Shown in pieces: positions 1 to 9,501 of a stretch of 16,870 bases of DNA. Below the pieces are notes generated by a model. That model made no database searches. It worked only from the letters and a program-made list of their open reading frames with translations, and was not told where the DNA came from. Location of the stretch: the NCBI GenBank assembly GCA_036939755.1, contig JALLAZ010000343.1:1-16870 (forward strand), written 5' to 3'. The translations under genes were made by a program, and so were the position numbers. Within the stretch, counting starts at the first letter, position 1; every line of letters begins with the position of its first letter. The DNA is from Stephanodiscus triporus. Lineage: Eukaryota; Bacillariophyta; Thalassiosirophyceae; Thalassiosirales; Thalassiosiraceae.

Positions 1-1460
1 CATCATCATGCCGTTCCCACAACACATGTTGGGCAATGATTTGGGATGTCGGATTAAATCCTGTGTCACTGTGGGGTGCTGAACGATGCCCTCATGCATT
101 GGTTGAGGCTCCAAACCCACATGGAATGATTCACACATCCTCTCCAAGCATATGGACGGTGTTTAACAACCTTCATATGCTGTGGATGGGGATAAGGATC
201 CATCATCATGCCATTCCCACCATAATTGTCTGCCCAGATTTGGGACCTTGGCTGAAATCCTGGGTCACTGTGTGGTGCAAAATGAAGCCCTTATCCATTG
301 GTTGAGGTTCCAAACCCACATGACTTGATTTCTGCCTCCTTTCCAAACATATGGAAGGTGATTGACATCCTTCATACACATTGGATGGGGATAAGGATCC
401 ATCATCATGCTGTTCCCACCACACATGTCAGCCCAGATTTGGGAGGCTGTATTCCTGTGTCACTGTGCGGTGCAAAATGATGCCCTCATGCATAAGTTGA
501 GGCTCCAAACCCACATGACTTGATTTCGGCCTCCTTTTTGCACATATGAAAGTTGTATGACAACCTGCATATGCAATGGATGCGGATAAGTTTCCATCAT
601 CATGCCGTTCCCACAACACATGTTGGGCAATGATTTGGGATGTCGGATTAAATCCTGTGTCACTGTGGGGTGCTGAACATTGCCCTCATGCATTGGTTGA
701 GGCTCCAAATCCACATGGAATGATTCACACATCCTCTCCAAGCATATGAAAGGTGTTCGACAACCTTCATATGCTGTGGATGGGGATAAGGATCCATCAT
801 CATAACATTTGGGAAGTTGGCTGAAATCCTGGGTCACTGAGCAGTGCTGAATGAAGCTCTCATGCATTAGTTGAGGCTCCAAACCCACATGACTTGATTT
901 CTGCCTCCTTTCCTAACATATGAAAGCTGATTGATATCCTTATATGCAATGGATGGGGACAAGGATCCATCATCATGCTGTTCCCACCACACATGTCTGC
1001 CCAGATTTGGGAAGTTGGCTGTATTCCTGTGTCACTGTGCGGTGCAAAATGAAGCCCTCATGCATTAGTTGAGGCTCCAAACCCACATGACTTGGTTTCC
1101 TCCTCCTTTCCAAACATGTGAAAGATGTTTGATAACCTTCATATGCAATGGATGAGGATAAGTATCCATCATCATGCCGTTCCCACAACACATGTTGGGC
1201 AATGATTTGGGGTGTCAGTTGGCTTAAATCCTGTGTCACTGTGGGGTGCTGAACGATGCCCTCATGTATTGGTTGAGGCTCCAAACCCACATGGAATGGT
1301 TCCAACATCCTCTCCAAACATATTAAAGGTTTTTGACAATGTTCACATGCTGTGGATGGGGATAAGGATCCACCATCATGCCATTTTCACCACACATGTC
1401 AGCTCAGATTTGGGAAGCCGTCTTATATCCCGTTTGACTGCTTGGGTCTGAATGAAGCAC
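1..1460. repeat. Satellite-like tandem array, ~200-bp units in a three-unit higher-order repeat
   Basis: Units begin at a CATCATCATG-like motif at about 1, 201, 400, 595, 795, 968, 1167 and 1371, so most are 195-204 bp; the fifth is shortened to 173 bp and the eighth fades out near 1460. Every unit shares a core around GGTTGAGGCTCCAAACCCAC and a GGATAAGGATCC-like end. Units 1, 4 and 7 resemble each other most (TTGGGCAATGATTTGGG class), 3 and 6 form a second class, and 2, 5 and probably 8 a third, giving an ABC-ABC-AB order with a long period of about 570-594 bp. Units 1 and 4 differ at about seven positions by eye. The array continues off the left edge. Open frames of 60-142 codons occur on both strands, but unit lengths are not consistently multiples of three and no frame runs through the array, so I do not call a gene. 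Confidence 0.93.
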
Positions 1461-1600
1461 CTGCTACTTCTTCAATAGGTTTGGTATTTGGACAGGATAT
1501 GCTGGTTGACAGGCAATGTTTCGTAAACAGGCAGAGCAGACCTCTGAGTTGATAAAACAAAAGTTTCAGGAACCTGTCTCAAAGAGTGTACCTTCCAAGA
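1430..1600 (+). pseudogene. Possible relic of a Ty3/gypsy-like integrase C-terminus
   Basis: Immediately after the satellite, one plus frame reads through a segment containing SIGLVFGQDMLVD, ending at a stop at 1550-1552. A neighbouring frame continues with SELIKQKFQEP. A LVFGxDM segment followed by a tryptophan-rich stretch and LIKQRKQ-like residues is familiar from the C-terminal part of Ty3/gypsy-type integrases in stramenopile genomes. Here the match is short, the frames disagree and no catalytic core, reverse transcriptase or long terminal repeat is visible. It is at best a decayed scrap and the resemblance may be chance. Confidence 0.28.
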
Positions 1601-2362
1601 CAGTGCCTTTGTTTCATTTATGTTTGTCCCATCACATGAACTTGGTTCAGATGATCAATTCATTGCCAGTCTGCTCAGAGAATAAGATGATGATTTGCAC
1701 AGCAATTTGGTGGCATAGGATGAAGTGGAAGCTGGTGACTCTGGTCATGATAGAATTCCCCAAGTTGCAAGTATTTGTTGTTGGGGAGGTGGATGTGGAT
1801 GGTGAGGGTGAGAGATGAACAGCAAGGAGGTGGACCTTGGCCAAATTTTGGCCCCTTTCCCACATAATTGATGTGGGGGCATAAGTGGTATAGTTACAGT
1901 AGAGGAGGGTGATGTTTCAGAGGAGAGTGGTGGTGTGGCAATGGATGCATTGGTGGTGTGCATGTGTGTGGCAGTGGCAGCAGCAGGGGCTGGTGATTCA
2001 TGAAACTGCCCTGGCACAAGGAATTTGCAGACAACGAGGAAGAGAGGGGGGGAACGTCATGTGTATTCCAAACTCCCATCAGTTGTGAGAGAAACAAGAA
2101 TGAAGACAATGTCATCAAGGAAGAGAGCGAATGATAGTTCCAAAGTATGAAGGCCATAATGATGATGCAGCAGAGGAGCAAGGCAGAGCAAAGGGACAAG
2201 GTTCATCAGCTTCACTATGAGGAAATGGCAATCAAGGGAGAGGATAGCCATAAACAATGATAACAGGCCCTTGCCTGATGGCTAATAACGTGGGAAGATA
2301 TGCAGGTATAATGAGAACCCCTCCAGAGAAAAGCATATGACGAAATGTTAACATCAGTATAA
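1601..2362. other. Intergenic stretch with no intact gene; decayed coding traces
   Basis: No convincing gene is visible on either strand. The longest open frames (100 plus-strand codons at 1516-1818, 101 minus-strand codons at 1894-2199) have low-complexity or hydrophobic-biased compositions typical of chance frames. The only protein-like trace is a 33-codon plus frame at 2159-2260, Gln/Glu/Lys-rich and beginning MMMQQRSKAEQRDKVHQL; it looks like the charged helical tail of a Myb/SANT-like or transposon-associated protein but is too short to assign. The stretch is rich in GTGG and GGAG words on the plus strand. Confidence 0.5.
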
Positions 2363-4060
2363 CTAGTACGTTGCTCGGTTGACGTCAGCAGACCATGCAT
2401 TCGCCTCGTCCACCGTGTAGATGACTGGCTTCAGTCGCCACTCGTTGCCACTATTTATGCCGAGCATCGTGAAGACGTCTGGCTTGAAACCACATTTAAT
2501 TTCCATGCCCATCTGCCGAAGTACAAGCAAAACCCTACGAACTTCTGCTCGGTCAGCAAAGTCTGAGACGTAAATGCAGCAAAGCATGGCGCGATCAGGG
2601 TTTTCTAGCACTGGCGAGACTTTGGCGCTACATCCCAGCTGACCCCGTGCAGTGGCAGCCGCAATCTTCTTCCATCCATCATCGACCTGATCAGGTGGGA
2701 AGAAAATCATCCACTTGCCAGTCGTGTAATGATTCATTTGCGCAAGGCTAAGGATTGACCGCGAACACGATTGCTTTGCCGCCGCTGGAACTCTCGTTGT
2801 GCACACGATGAGGTCCTTCATTTTGGAAAGCTCATGCTGGTACGGTTTTTCATCAAATGTACCACAATGATCGTGACATGAGCTGCGTGAAAAATCCTCG
2901 ACCTGAATCCATTCGGCAATCTGACGTGATACCCTGGAGGGCGGCACAGCAATTAGCCATTCCTCGAGCGTCTCGGACATTCTATCCCATCGTATGCGCC
3001 GGTCAGTACCAACCCGATCGCGTAGGCTGATACGGCTTCGCGGCTTTGTCGCCCCTGCGCATATGGCGAACTCACTGGCGGCCTTGGCGTTCGCATATGT
3101 CTGCTGCTCTTCCAGCTGCAGGCGCCGCGCCATTGCCTCGTCAGACTCGATCGCCGTGCTTACAGGTTCATGTTTGAGTGATTGAACCGTTCCTCCGGAC
3201 ACCCCTCCCTTTATTTTCGGACTGTCATCCCCTGATTCATCGGACGAAAGAAGATAAATGATATCTGTCTCCTTTTGTCTGTGTTTTTGATTGTCTTTCA
3301 CATTAGGTGATCGGTGCATTGGTTTCACCGAGCATACGGCTGGTGCACTGTCAGCATTGTCTAACGCGCCAGAAGGTATGGGATCTTCATCTTGAAAGGA
3401 TGTTGGTTGAGTATGATCCTGCCGCTCCGATGATTCAAAATACATGTGGTTGTTTGCACTCGCTATGATCAGCGCGGTATCATTGGTTGACGCTAGAGCT
3501 CCTGCGTCTTTCGCAGTACTTCGGGCAGAAACTTTAGTCTCAACATGCATCGATGACTGTGCTCCATACAATTCCCTTTTCATTTTTTCCGCATTCCTTC
3601 TGGTTACCAGTTTTCTGACATTCGTTTCCTCTTCCGAATCCGAGTCATAGCTCCACCGTGTCATGCCGAATCGCATGGCCTTATTGTTGGCGCTCAGAAT
3701 TTTCTGATTTGTAGTATTCTTCGTTTCCAGTGTTTCGGTGGAAGGTTTCTTTTCGCATGAAGGTCTTGATGACTTGTCAGTCGTAAATGGGATGCCTATT
3801 CTCAACGTCGAGCCATTCGCAGCCATCGCATCCGTTGCAATCGCCGGCGGCGGTGGCGGCGGCGACGGCAACGGAGACAGAGACTCCTGTAAAAGATCAT
3901 TGCTGGAATCAGAATCAGAATCAGAATCGTCTACTCCCCGTCGCCCTCCTTCAGCCGAATCGCGTCTGCGCTTCAGTTCAATTTCGCGGCGGATCCGAGC
4001 CTTGTCTCGACTGCGACGACGCATCGAGTCGACATCCTCAATGGATTCGTCGAAAACCAT
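2363..4060 (-). CDS. UPF0696/Bles03-family (DUF1917) protein with long disordered N-terminus
   Basis: Single-exon frame of 565 residues starting at an ATG (4058-4060). The last ~200 residues look like the Bles03/C11orf68 domain (DUF1917, an eIF4E-like fold): TTGKWMIFFPPDQVDDGW at about 446-463, then the A-K-V-S stretch near 479-482, a conserved CIYVSDFADRAEVRRVL near 495-511 and GFKPDVFTMLGI near 524-535. The family's biochemical role is not established. The N-terminal ~340 residues are low-complexity: basic Arg/Lys-rich residues 14-41, SDSDSDS (46-52) encoded by a GAATCA repeat, polyproline 67-72 and acidic serine clusters resembling casein kinase 2 sites. Residues 266-277 (DIIYLLSSDESG) look like a SUMO-interacting motif, and SDEAMARRLQLEEQQ (306-320) resembles a short ubiquitin-binding-type helix; both are inferences. 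It is transcribed divergently from the neighbouring 958-residue gene with 240 bp between start codons. Confidence 0.82.
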   Translation of the reverse strand: MVFDESIEDVDSMRRRSRDKARIRREIELKRRRDSAEGGRRGVDDSDSDSDSSNDLLQESLSPLPSPPPPPPAIATDAMAANGSTLRIGIPFTTDKSSRPSCEKKPSTETLETKNTTNQKILSANNKAMRFGMTRWSYDSDSEEETNVRKLVTRRNAEKMKRELYGAQSSMHVETKVSARSTAKDAGALASTNDTALIIASANNHMYFESSERQDHTQPTSFQDEDPIPSGALDNADSAPAVCSVKPMHRSPNVKDNQKHRQKETDIIYLLSSDESGDDSPKIKGGVSGGTVQSLKHEPVSTAIESDEAMARRLQLEEQQTYANAKAASEFAICAGATKPRSRISLRDRVGTDRRIRWDRMSETLEEWLIAVPPSRVSRQIAEWIQVEDFSRSSCHDHCGTFDEKPYQHELSKMKDLIVCTTRVPAAAKQSCSRSILSLAQMNHYTTGKWMIFFPPDQVDDGWKKIAAATARGQLGCSAKVSPVLENPDRAMLCCIYVSDFADRAEVRRVLLVLRQMGMEIKCGFKPDVFTMLGINSGNEWRLKPVIYTVDEANAWSADVNRATY

Positions 4061-4300
4061 GGCGTGATGTCACTTGCAGATATTCGAGGTCGCGGTCATA
4101 AAGGCGTTGTATCGTAAGTAAATAGTACCATACCATAGGGTATGTGAAAAAATCTTGCCGTAGAGTTGTTGTATTTAGACACTAGAGTACAATACTGGCG
4201 CGTTGAACATCTTCGTCTACATTCCGCCCGCCCTCCCCGCCACCGCTCGCCCCTCGGTCCTCGCCGCCGCCACCGGCCGACGAACGGCCACCACACAGTA
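4061..4300. promoter_or_regulatory. Shared divergent promoter region between two genes
   Basis: This 240-bp gap separates the start codons of the minus-strand DUF1917 gene and the plus-strand 958-residue gene, so it must hold both core promoters and both 5' leaders. The left half contains an AT-rich stretch near 4115-4145 with a small inverted motif ATACCATA...GGTATG. The right half is C-rich. No defined transcription-factor site can be named. An upstream in-frame TTG at 4166 extends the plus-strand frame, but the first ATG is at 4301. Confidence 0.4.
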
Positions 4301-7261
4301 ATGAATACCACCACCGTCTATTCAATCCCTCTGGCACCGCCTGCGCATCAGTCCTCCGTCCGACGGGTCGAGAAGAACACTGCGCCCATCGCTGTTACAT
4401 GGAAAGAATGGCTATCTCCAAAGTTGGTGTCAGCCCGTCGCCACCGCCAGCAGCAGCAACAGCAACAGCAACCGCAACATCAGTGTCCCCAAGATAGATA
4501 TGGCACTGATTACCGCAGCGACGACGATGACGATCACGATGACGCCGCGCCTCGAACGACGCTTAAACGACGCCAGCAGCAGCGACGAAATCGCAGCGCG
4601 AGTTTTGACCTTGCTCCTACGGTAACCAATAGGACTCGTTTTTCCAACGCCGTAGATGAGAAGGATAGTGGATTGTTATTATTTGGAGGTGCTGGCCGAA
4701 TATCGAAAAGCGTATACGCCTTTGGTGATTCCAATAGCAAAACTCATCGCGATGACGAGCTTTCCGATGGTGCGAGGGATAATTCATTACACTCATCGCA
4801 CTCCTTTTTGACGACGTTTCTTCTCCGCTTGGATTCGTGTCTTCCTGAATACTGCATGCATCTCTCGTCGACATCGGAAGACACTCTTCTTTCTATCGCG
4901 GAGGCTTCCAAGGCAGTTGATGTACTGGAGAAAAAGAGCAACATAGATACTCATATGTCTAATTATACAACAACAAAGGGAGATAGAGGTGCTGCGAAAT
5001 TTCCTTCACCCTCACCCATTCTCCAATCATCATCACCTAGTAAAGGCCATGGCGGTAAATCTCCTGTGTTATCCATTTTGGCCCCATCTTCTCCGGCACA
5101 TAGGTGGCTTTCTCCACTACAACAACAAACATCTACAGGTGGTCTAGCGTCGAAATGGAATGCTAAAGCAGAAACGGAGTGGGAAAGATTCGCGTCACCC
5201 TTCTTGAATCTGATAGCGGCAGAATGCCTTTACACTCGAATGGAGCATGTCCTAGATCCGAGTAAATGCTTTTCATCCACTGTGGCGGGAGGGCGAGAGG
5301 AATCATCGTCCAATGTTATGAAAGGAGTCAACAAGTCGTCGGAGAAGAAGACTAGTGTTCGCGTGGCGGCGAGATCATCATGTGCCATCCCGCCTCCTCC
5401 TCTTTCACCAGCAAATGATTCAAAACTTGGCTCTCGACGTCTCATTACAATCTACCGCCAGATTCGCGAAGAGCTAGTAATAGTTGGTGAATATCTTGTC
5501 GACCCAGTAATTGGAACCCGTGTCGCTGGTGGTGGTGCAACCTCGCTGTCTGCTGTATCTAGTGAATGCAACACCGTGCTTGAGCAGCGCGAGTTTGCGG
5601 CAACATCGTTTCGCACCACCCTGGATGCCCTGATTTCTTTCATCGACGCACGAGTTGTTCTAATTAGAATTCACGCAGAGCTCTGTTTCTTCCAAGCGCC
5701 ACTGTATCCACACCTTCTGAAAGACGAAGGTAGTCATGATTTGTGCGGACAAAGCAGTAAGAAGTGGATCGCCCTAGCGCAGCAGTGTCGAGCTATCAAG
5801 GATCCAGTTTGTGCTTTTGTGGCGAACGAAAAGGAGGTTTGCATTCCACAACGCGCGGTGTCCAACATTACAAAAGAACTGAAATGTTTGGAATTGTTGC
5901 TCACTGCCATAGGTAATTTGCTGGCATGCGAGTGAGTATTTCTTCAGACTGAATGTTAGACTTCTCTTTTTGACTAGATTTTACTTGGGTTTAAGCTCCC
6001 CCCCCCCCCCCACAGCCTATTCAATTGCGTTGTGAATATTCGAAGGCTGCACGTACTCTTGGGAAACATATCACATCGTCGAAAATGTTTGCCGATATTG
6101 TACGTTGCTGCTAGTCTTCCCGAATTATTGGCAATTATGCGCATTTACTTCTCTGAGCTTCGGAATGGCAAATCCATTTCGCCGCGGCCGTCATTGACAA
6201 CTACTTCTTTACGATCAACACTGTCAGAAAGACTATCTTCGAATCGTAATTTATCATTACGAGGAAAGTCCAACAAGTCGACAGATTTCGCTTCGTTGTT
6301 TTCAGAGTTCATCGTTGGTGCAAATTCAGATATTGATCTACCTCTCGCGGTAGCACTAGTTCGAAGAATGCGACCGTCATCGTTAGAAGAGGGACAACAG
6401 GGCGAAGACGCTAAGGAAAGTAAGCACCCTGACTCTAGCTGGAAGCCGCTTTTCATGAAATGTAGAGGCGTAAATCATGACGGTAGGAGTTTGTCACTTG
6501 ATATGGGTACTGGTGCAAAGACTGGTGAGAGCAACCCGGACGACGCCAATAGTTCAAAAGGGCAGGAAATCGACCGTTGGCCCTTAAATCATTGGACGCA
6601 AATTGAACAAGTGCTTACAAAACACTGCTCTGCACCAGCAACTACTGATCCAGTCAAGCACACAATAATATCAGCCGTAGCTGCTGGAGGGTTTGTCCGT
6701 CCCAATGATATCGATGCAAAATTCATTTTATCGATGCAGTCTCTATATGGCCACGTTATTGCAATTACTGACTTGATATGCTTGATTGTCATTCAAGGCG
6801 TCGGCGGCCGGGCAACAAGGCAGGAGGCTTCTAACGACAAGGAGATTCAAGATTTTCTGCGATGCATGGCCTCAAGACTGTCTCCAGAAAATCTTTTTGG
6901 CCTCAGAGCTGTCATGCATCTCAAATCTGAAGTATTCGCTAAAGCCGTTGAGGATAACAAGGAACATCCATGTCACAGAAACCATGAAGTGCAAATGACA
7001 TCACTTTGGAGTGAATCTAATTGGTCAAATGATCAAGGAAAGAAGGTTCTCCATTCTCTTGGATTGAGAAGTATGTCCAGCCCAGTCATTGCACCATTGA
7101 AGAGTCCCTATGTAAAAAGGAAAATTCGAGGTGGGAGGCAAAGAATGAAACACATGAAGAGTTCGTGGAATCATGGTCATCTTGACTTTTTTCTTGGTCC
7201 TGAACTTAGCAATTTGCCAATCCCGTCCGAGTTTGACTTCGACCTACTCAATAGAAAGTAA
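4301..7261 (+). CDS. Unrecognised 958-residue protein, two exons
   Basis: Exons are 4301-5931 and 6016-7261. The intron (5932-6015, 84 nt) has donor GTGAGT and acceptor CCACAG after a run of 14 C. Joining keeps the frame (GA plus C, Asp544) and runs through LFNCVVNIRRLHVLLGNI to the stop. The start is the first ATG; the frame is open further upstream only from TTG. I do not recognise the family. Residues 1-300 are low-complexity: a Gln run (50-57), Asp run (74-78), an RNRSASF site (97-102) typical of basophilic kinases, and a serine-proline cluster at 235-272 including SSPSK, which fits the CDK consensus. From about 290 the sequence becomes helical and hydrophobic, with blocks at 294-320, 380-402, 432-466 and 525-600 that suggest an alpha-solenoid or bundle. 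The C-terminus is basic (SPYVKRKIRGGRQRMKHMK). No signal peptide or clear membrane span. A scaffold or regulatory protein is possible, but this is inference. Confidence 0.78.
5998..6011 (+). repeat. Poly-C tract immediately before a splice acceptor
   Basis: Fourteen consecutive C form the pyrimidine tract just upstream of the CACAG acceptor at 6012-6015 in the only intron of the 958-residue gene. It serves as an all-C polypyrimidine tract, which is unusual because U-rich tracts are the norm. Length is likely variable between copies or reads. Confidence 0.85.
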
Positions 7262-7491
7262 AGAAGTCCCTCCAATTTCAATTTAGTAATATTTCTAATC
7301 GCTTTTAATCGTACAGATGCTCCAAGTTCCTTCCCCTTGAGACCCCTGTTATTCTGTCATTTCGTACCCCATTACGCAGTCCTCCTACATAGGAACGGGT
7401 ACTATATTTTGTCCCCCAAATCGGCCAACTAATTCTGCCCGTCCGAGCCGATGATGCTTCTCGTTGTGATCAACAATTTTCAACCAAGACC
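7262..7491 (+). other. Intergenic spacer with an out-of-frame upstream ATG
   Basis: This gap of 230 bp holds the 3' end of the 958-residue gene and the leader of the sulfotransferase gene. An upstream ATG at 7451 opens a 68-codon frame that overlaps the main ATG (7492) in a different frame. If the transcript starts before 7451, this would act as an overlapping upstream ORF and lower translation of the main frame. No promoter motif can be named. Confidence 0.4.
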
Positions 7492-9501
7492 ATGGCGAAG
7501 GCCCCAAGCACCAAGCCATACCGCGCCGTCGCCGTCGCCGTCGGAGAAGACGGCGATTTATCTGATGACCACCGGACGGGCTATTCTGAGGAAAGTGGCC
7601 AGGTTGCCGACGACGATGATGACAGCGACGATGACGACGGCGGCGGCGTGGCGATAATCGCGACGCGATCAACGCATCGATGCCGCCGGCTCGTGGTGTC
7701 GGCCTGCCTCCTCGCGGCCTTGGCCTTCGGGTGCAGAATTGCTTACGTTAATTTTTTCGGGGGGGGAAGCAGTAGCGGTGTTGCCGTCGGCGACAACAAT
7801 GCCAACAGTTTGACTTATGACGGTGATGGTGGGAACAAAGACTACTACGCCGATAAAGCTGGTTGGTTCGACGAAGACGCCTCTGCCGAGAAGTATGAGT
7901 TGGAAATTAATGATTACGTATCACTTGAGGGCGATGATTTGGTGTTGGATCTGTTGGAAGGGGAGAATGTCAATGATGATGGAGAAGAAATATTCGAGGG
8001 GTATTTGGACGATGAGATCAAAAATGACGAGGTGGGGGGGGAAGTCGATTCTGATATGGATTATGATGATCAAGGTGAGGAGGTGAATTATGAGAATTGA
8101 GGAGACTATCCATTTTGAATCTCTAACATGGAAATATTGTCAAGAATTGCCCCCTGAAATAATTGCCCCCGAAGGAGAATTGCCAGACTATTTTGTCCCC
8201 CTCACGCCCGTTGAGCGAAAAGAATTGAAGGATAAACTCCGCTCCACATTGCGTGCAACCAAGAGTGCCCTTCTCATCAGTGCTAACAGTGACAGTATTG
8301 GTTCGAGCAATCCAAGCCCTCAGCGTACTCTCGTGCTGGACTCTAATCGTCCCAAGCAATTCATGCACATGCATCACATGAAAACTGGTGAGGAAGCCAA
8401 CAGTTTATATTGAATGGTTACTTACTTGTTGTACATAGATTTTTGCTCACTCAATGGCCTGTTCGTGTCGTACCTTAAACAGGGGGTACGAGTTTGGATG
8501 GTTTAATTAGATGTGCGCTCCAAAGACAGAAGGATTTGCATGGTGGGACAGAGATAAAGTACAACAGCATGTCCGAATGCGGCTCAATGGTGAAGACTTG
8601 TATGGATAAGTTGGCTGGGAATTTGAATGCAAAGGTAGTTGACAATGTTTTCTATCAAAATGATGCCCAAGGTCAACCACAGGTTGACATGAAATTCAGC
8701 TTTGACCCTGCAGATGAAGCATTTGACAGCACTATTGATGATCTCAATGTATGCTCCACTTCCGAAGCAAAAGTAATGAGTTATTGCGCTTCACTTCATG
8801 CCGTAAGGACTTTTGGGTGGAAGGGTGTGGACAAGATAACAATGATTCGAAACCCTGTTGACAGAGCCTGGAGCATGTACAGGTTCACCCTTGATAGATG
8901 TTACAAATGCCAGGAGTTGAAAGATGTTTTGCGCAAGATAGAGAACGGTACATTTAAAGGGGAAGAGGCGAACTTTGTGTACAGCCCCAACGACAGTTGT
9001 TCTGTGCAAATGATTGGCCACCAGGCCACCAACCTCCTTTCTAGTATAGATTTATACAACGCTGCCAATGATGTGCGTTTCCCAATGGAAAAGCAAATTG
9101 TCGAAGAAGCTGTGAGAAATCTTCGTGAGGAGATCACGTGGATTGGATTAACGGATCGAATGGACGAATCTATTCGCGCGATACGTGACGTGTTTCCCTT
9201 TTTGGCTGAGAATATTTCAGAAACAGTTACTGCCTTACAAGATCTGTTTCGGAAAAGTGGTGAGCAAGTGGGCGACAATAGATTTTCTGTGCCGGAGGAG
9301 TATAACGACAACAAGGGCTGCCCAATGTCGCACAGTAATGAAGGGAAGGAACCCCACTGTGGCACTAAAGAGCTCGATGATGAGACGATATACTGGATTA
9401 AGAAGTTGAATAACAGGGATGTTGCGGTGTACAAGGCTGCTGTTGAGCGATTTACGTTACAGATGGAGGTATTGGGTGAATATAGGTCTGGAACCCTTTA
9501 G
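7492..9501 (+). CDS. Type II membrane sulfotransferase, three exons
   Basis: Exons 7492-8074, 8145-8387 and 8483-9501 encode 614 residues. Introns are 70 nt (donor CAAG|GTGAGG, acceptor TGTCAAG) and 95 nt (donor G|GTGAGG, acceptor AAACAG). The second splice restores KTGGTSLDG at about 274-282, the 5'-phosphosulfate loop that binds PAPS; unspliced, the frame stops soon after KTG. The 3'-phosphate motif is RNPVDRAWSMYRF (398-410). A single hydrophobic span at about 66-87 after a short acidic and basic cytosolic tail gives a type II Golgi topology. An Asp/Glu-rich stem covers about 90-195. The catalytic domain (from ~265) contains many cysteines, fitting a lumenal protein. The expected reaction is transfer of sulfate from PAPS to a glycan, protein or small hydroxyl acceptor; the acceptor cannot be told from sequence. 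The start ATG is in a good context (CCATGG). Confidence 0.88.

Noticed and set aside
460..888. 142-codon minus-strand frame in the satellite as a gene
   Set aside because: It is one of several overlapping chance frames in the repeat on both strands; shortened units break the frame and no known domain appears.
1..1460. Repeated units as a CRISPR array
   Set aside because: Units are ~200 bp and repetitive over their whole length, with no short repeat/unique spacer alternation, and the setting is eukaryotic.
1..1460. Satellite as a centromere
   Set aside because: Repeat structure alone does not show centromere function, and known diatom centromeres are defined by low GC rather than by satellites.
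4166..4300. N-terminal extension of the 958-residue protein from position 4166
   Set aside because: The codon there is TTG; the first ATG in frame is at 4301, and the extension is Arg/Pro/His-rich from a C-rich leader.
8090..8413. Separate 107-residue gene
   Set aside because: It is the middle exon of the sulfotransferase; splicing at 8075-8144 and 8388-8482 joins it in phase and restores the PAPS-binding loop.
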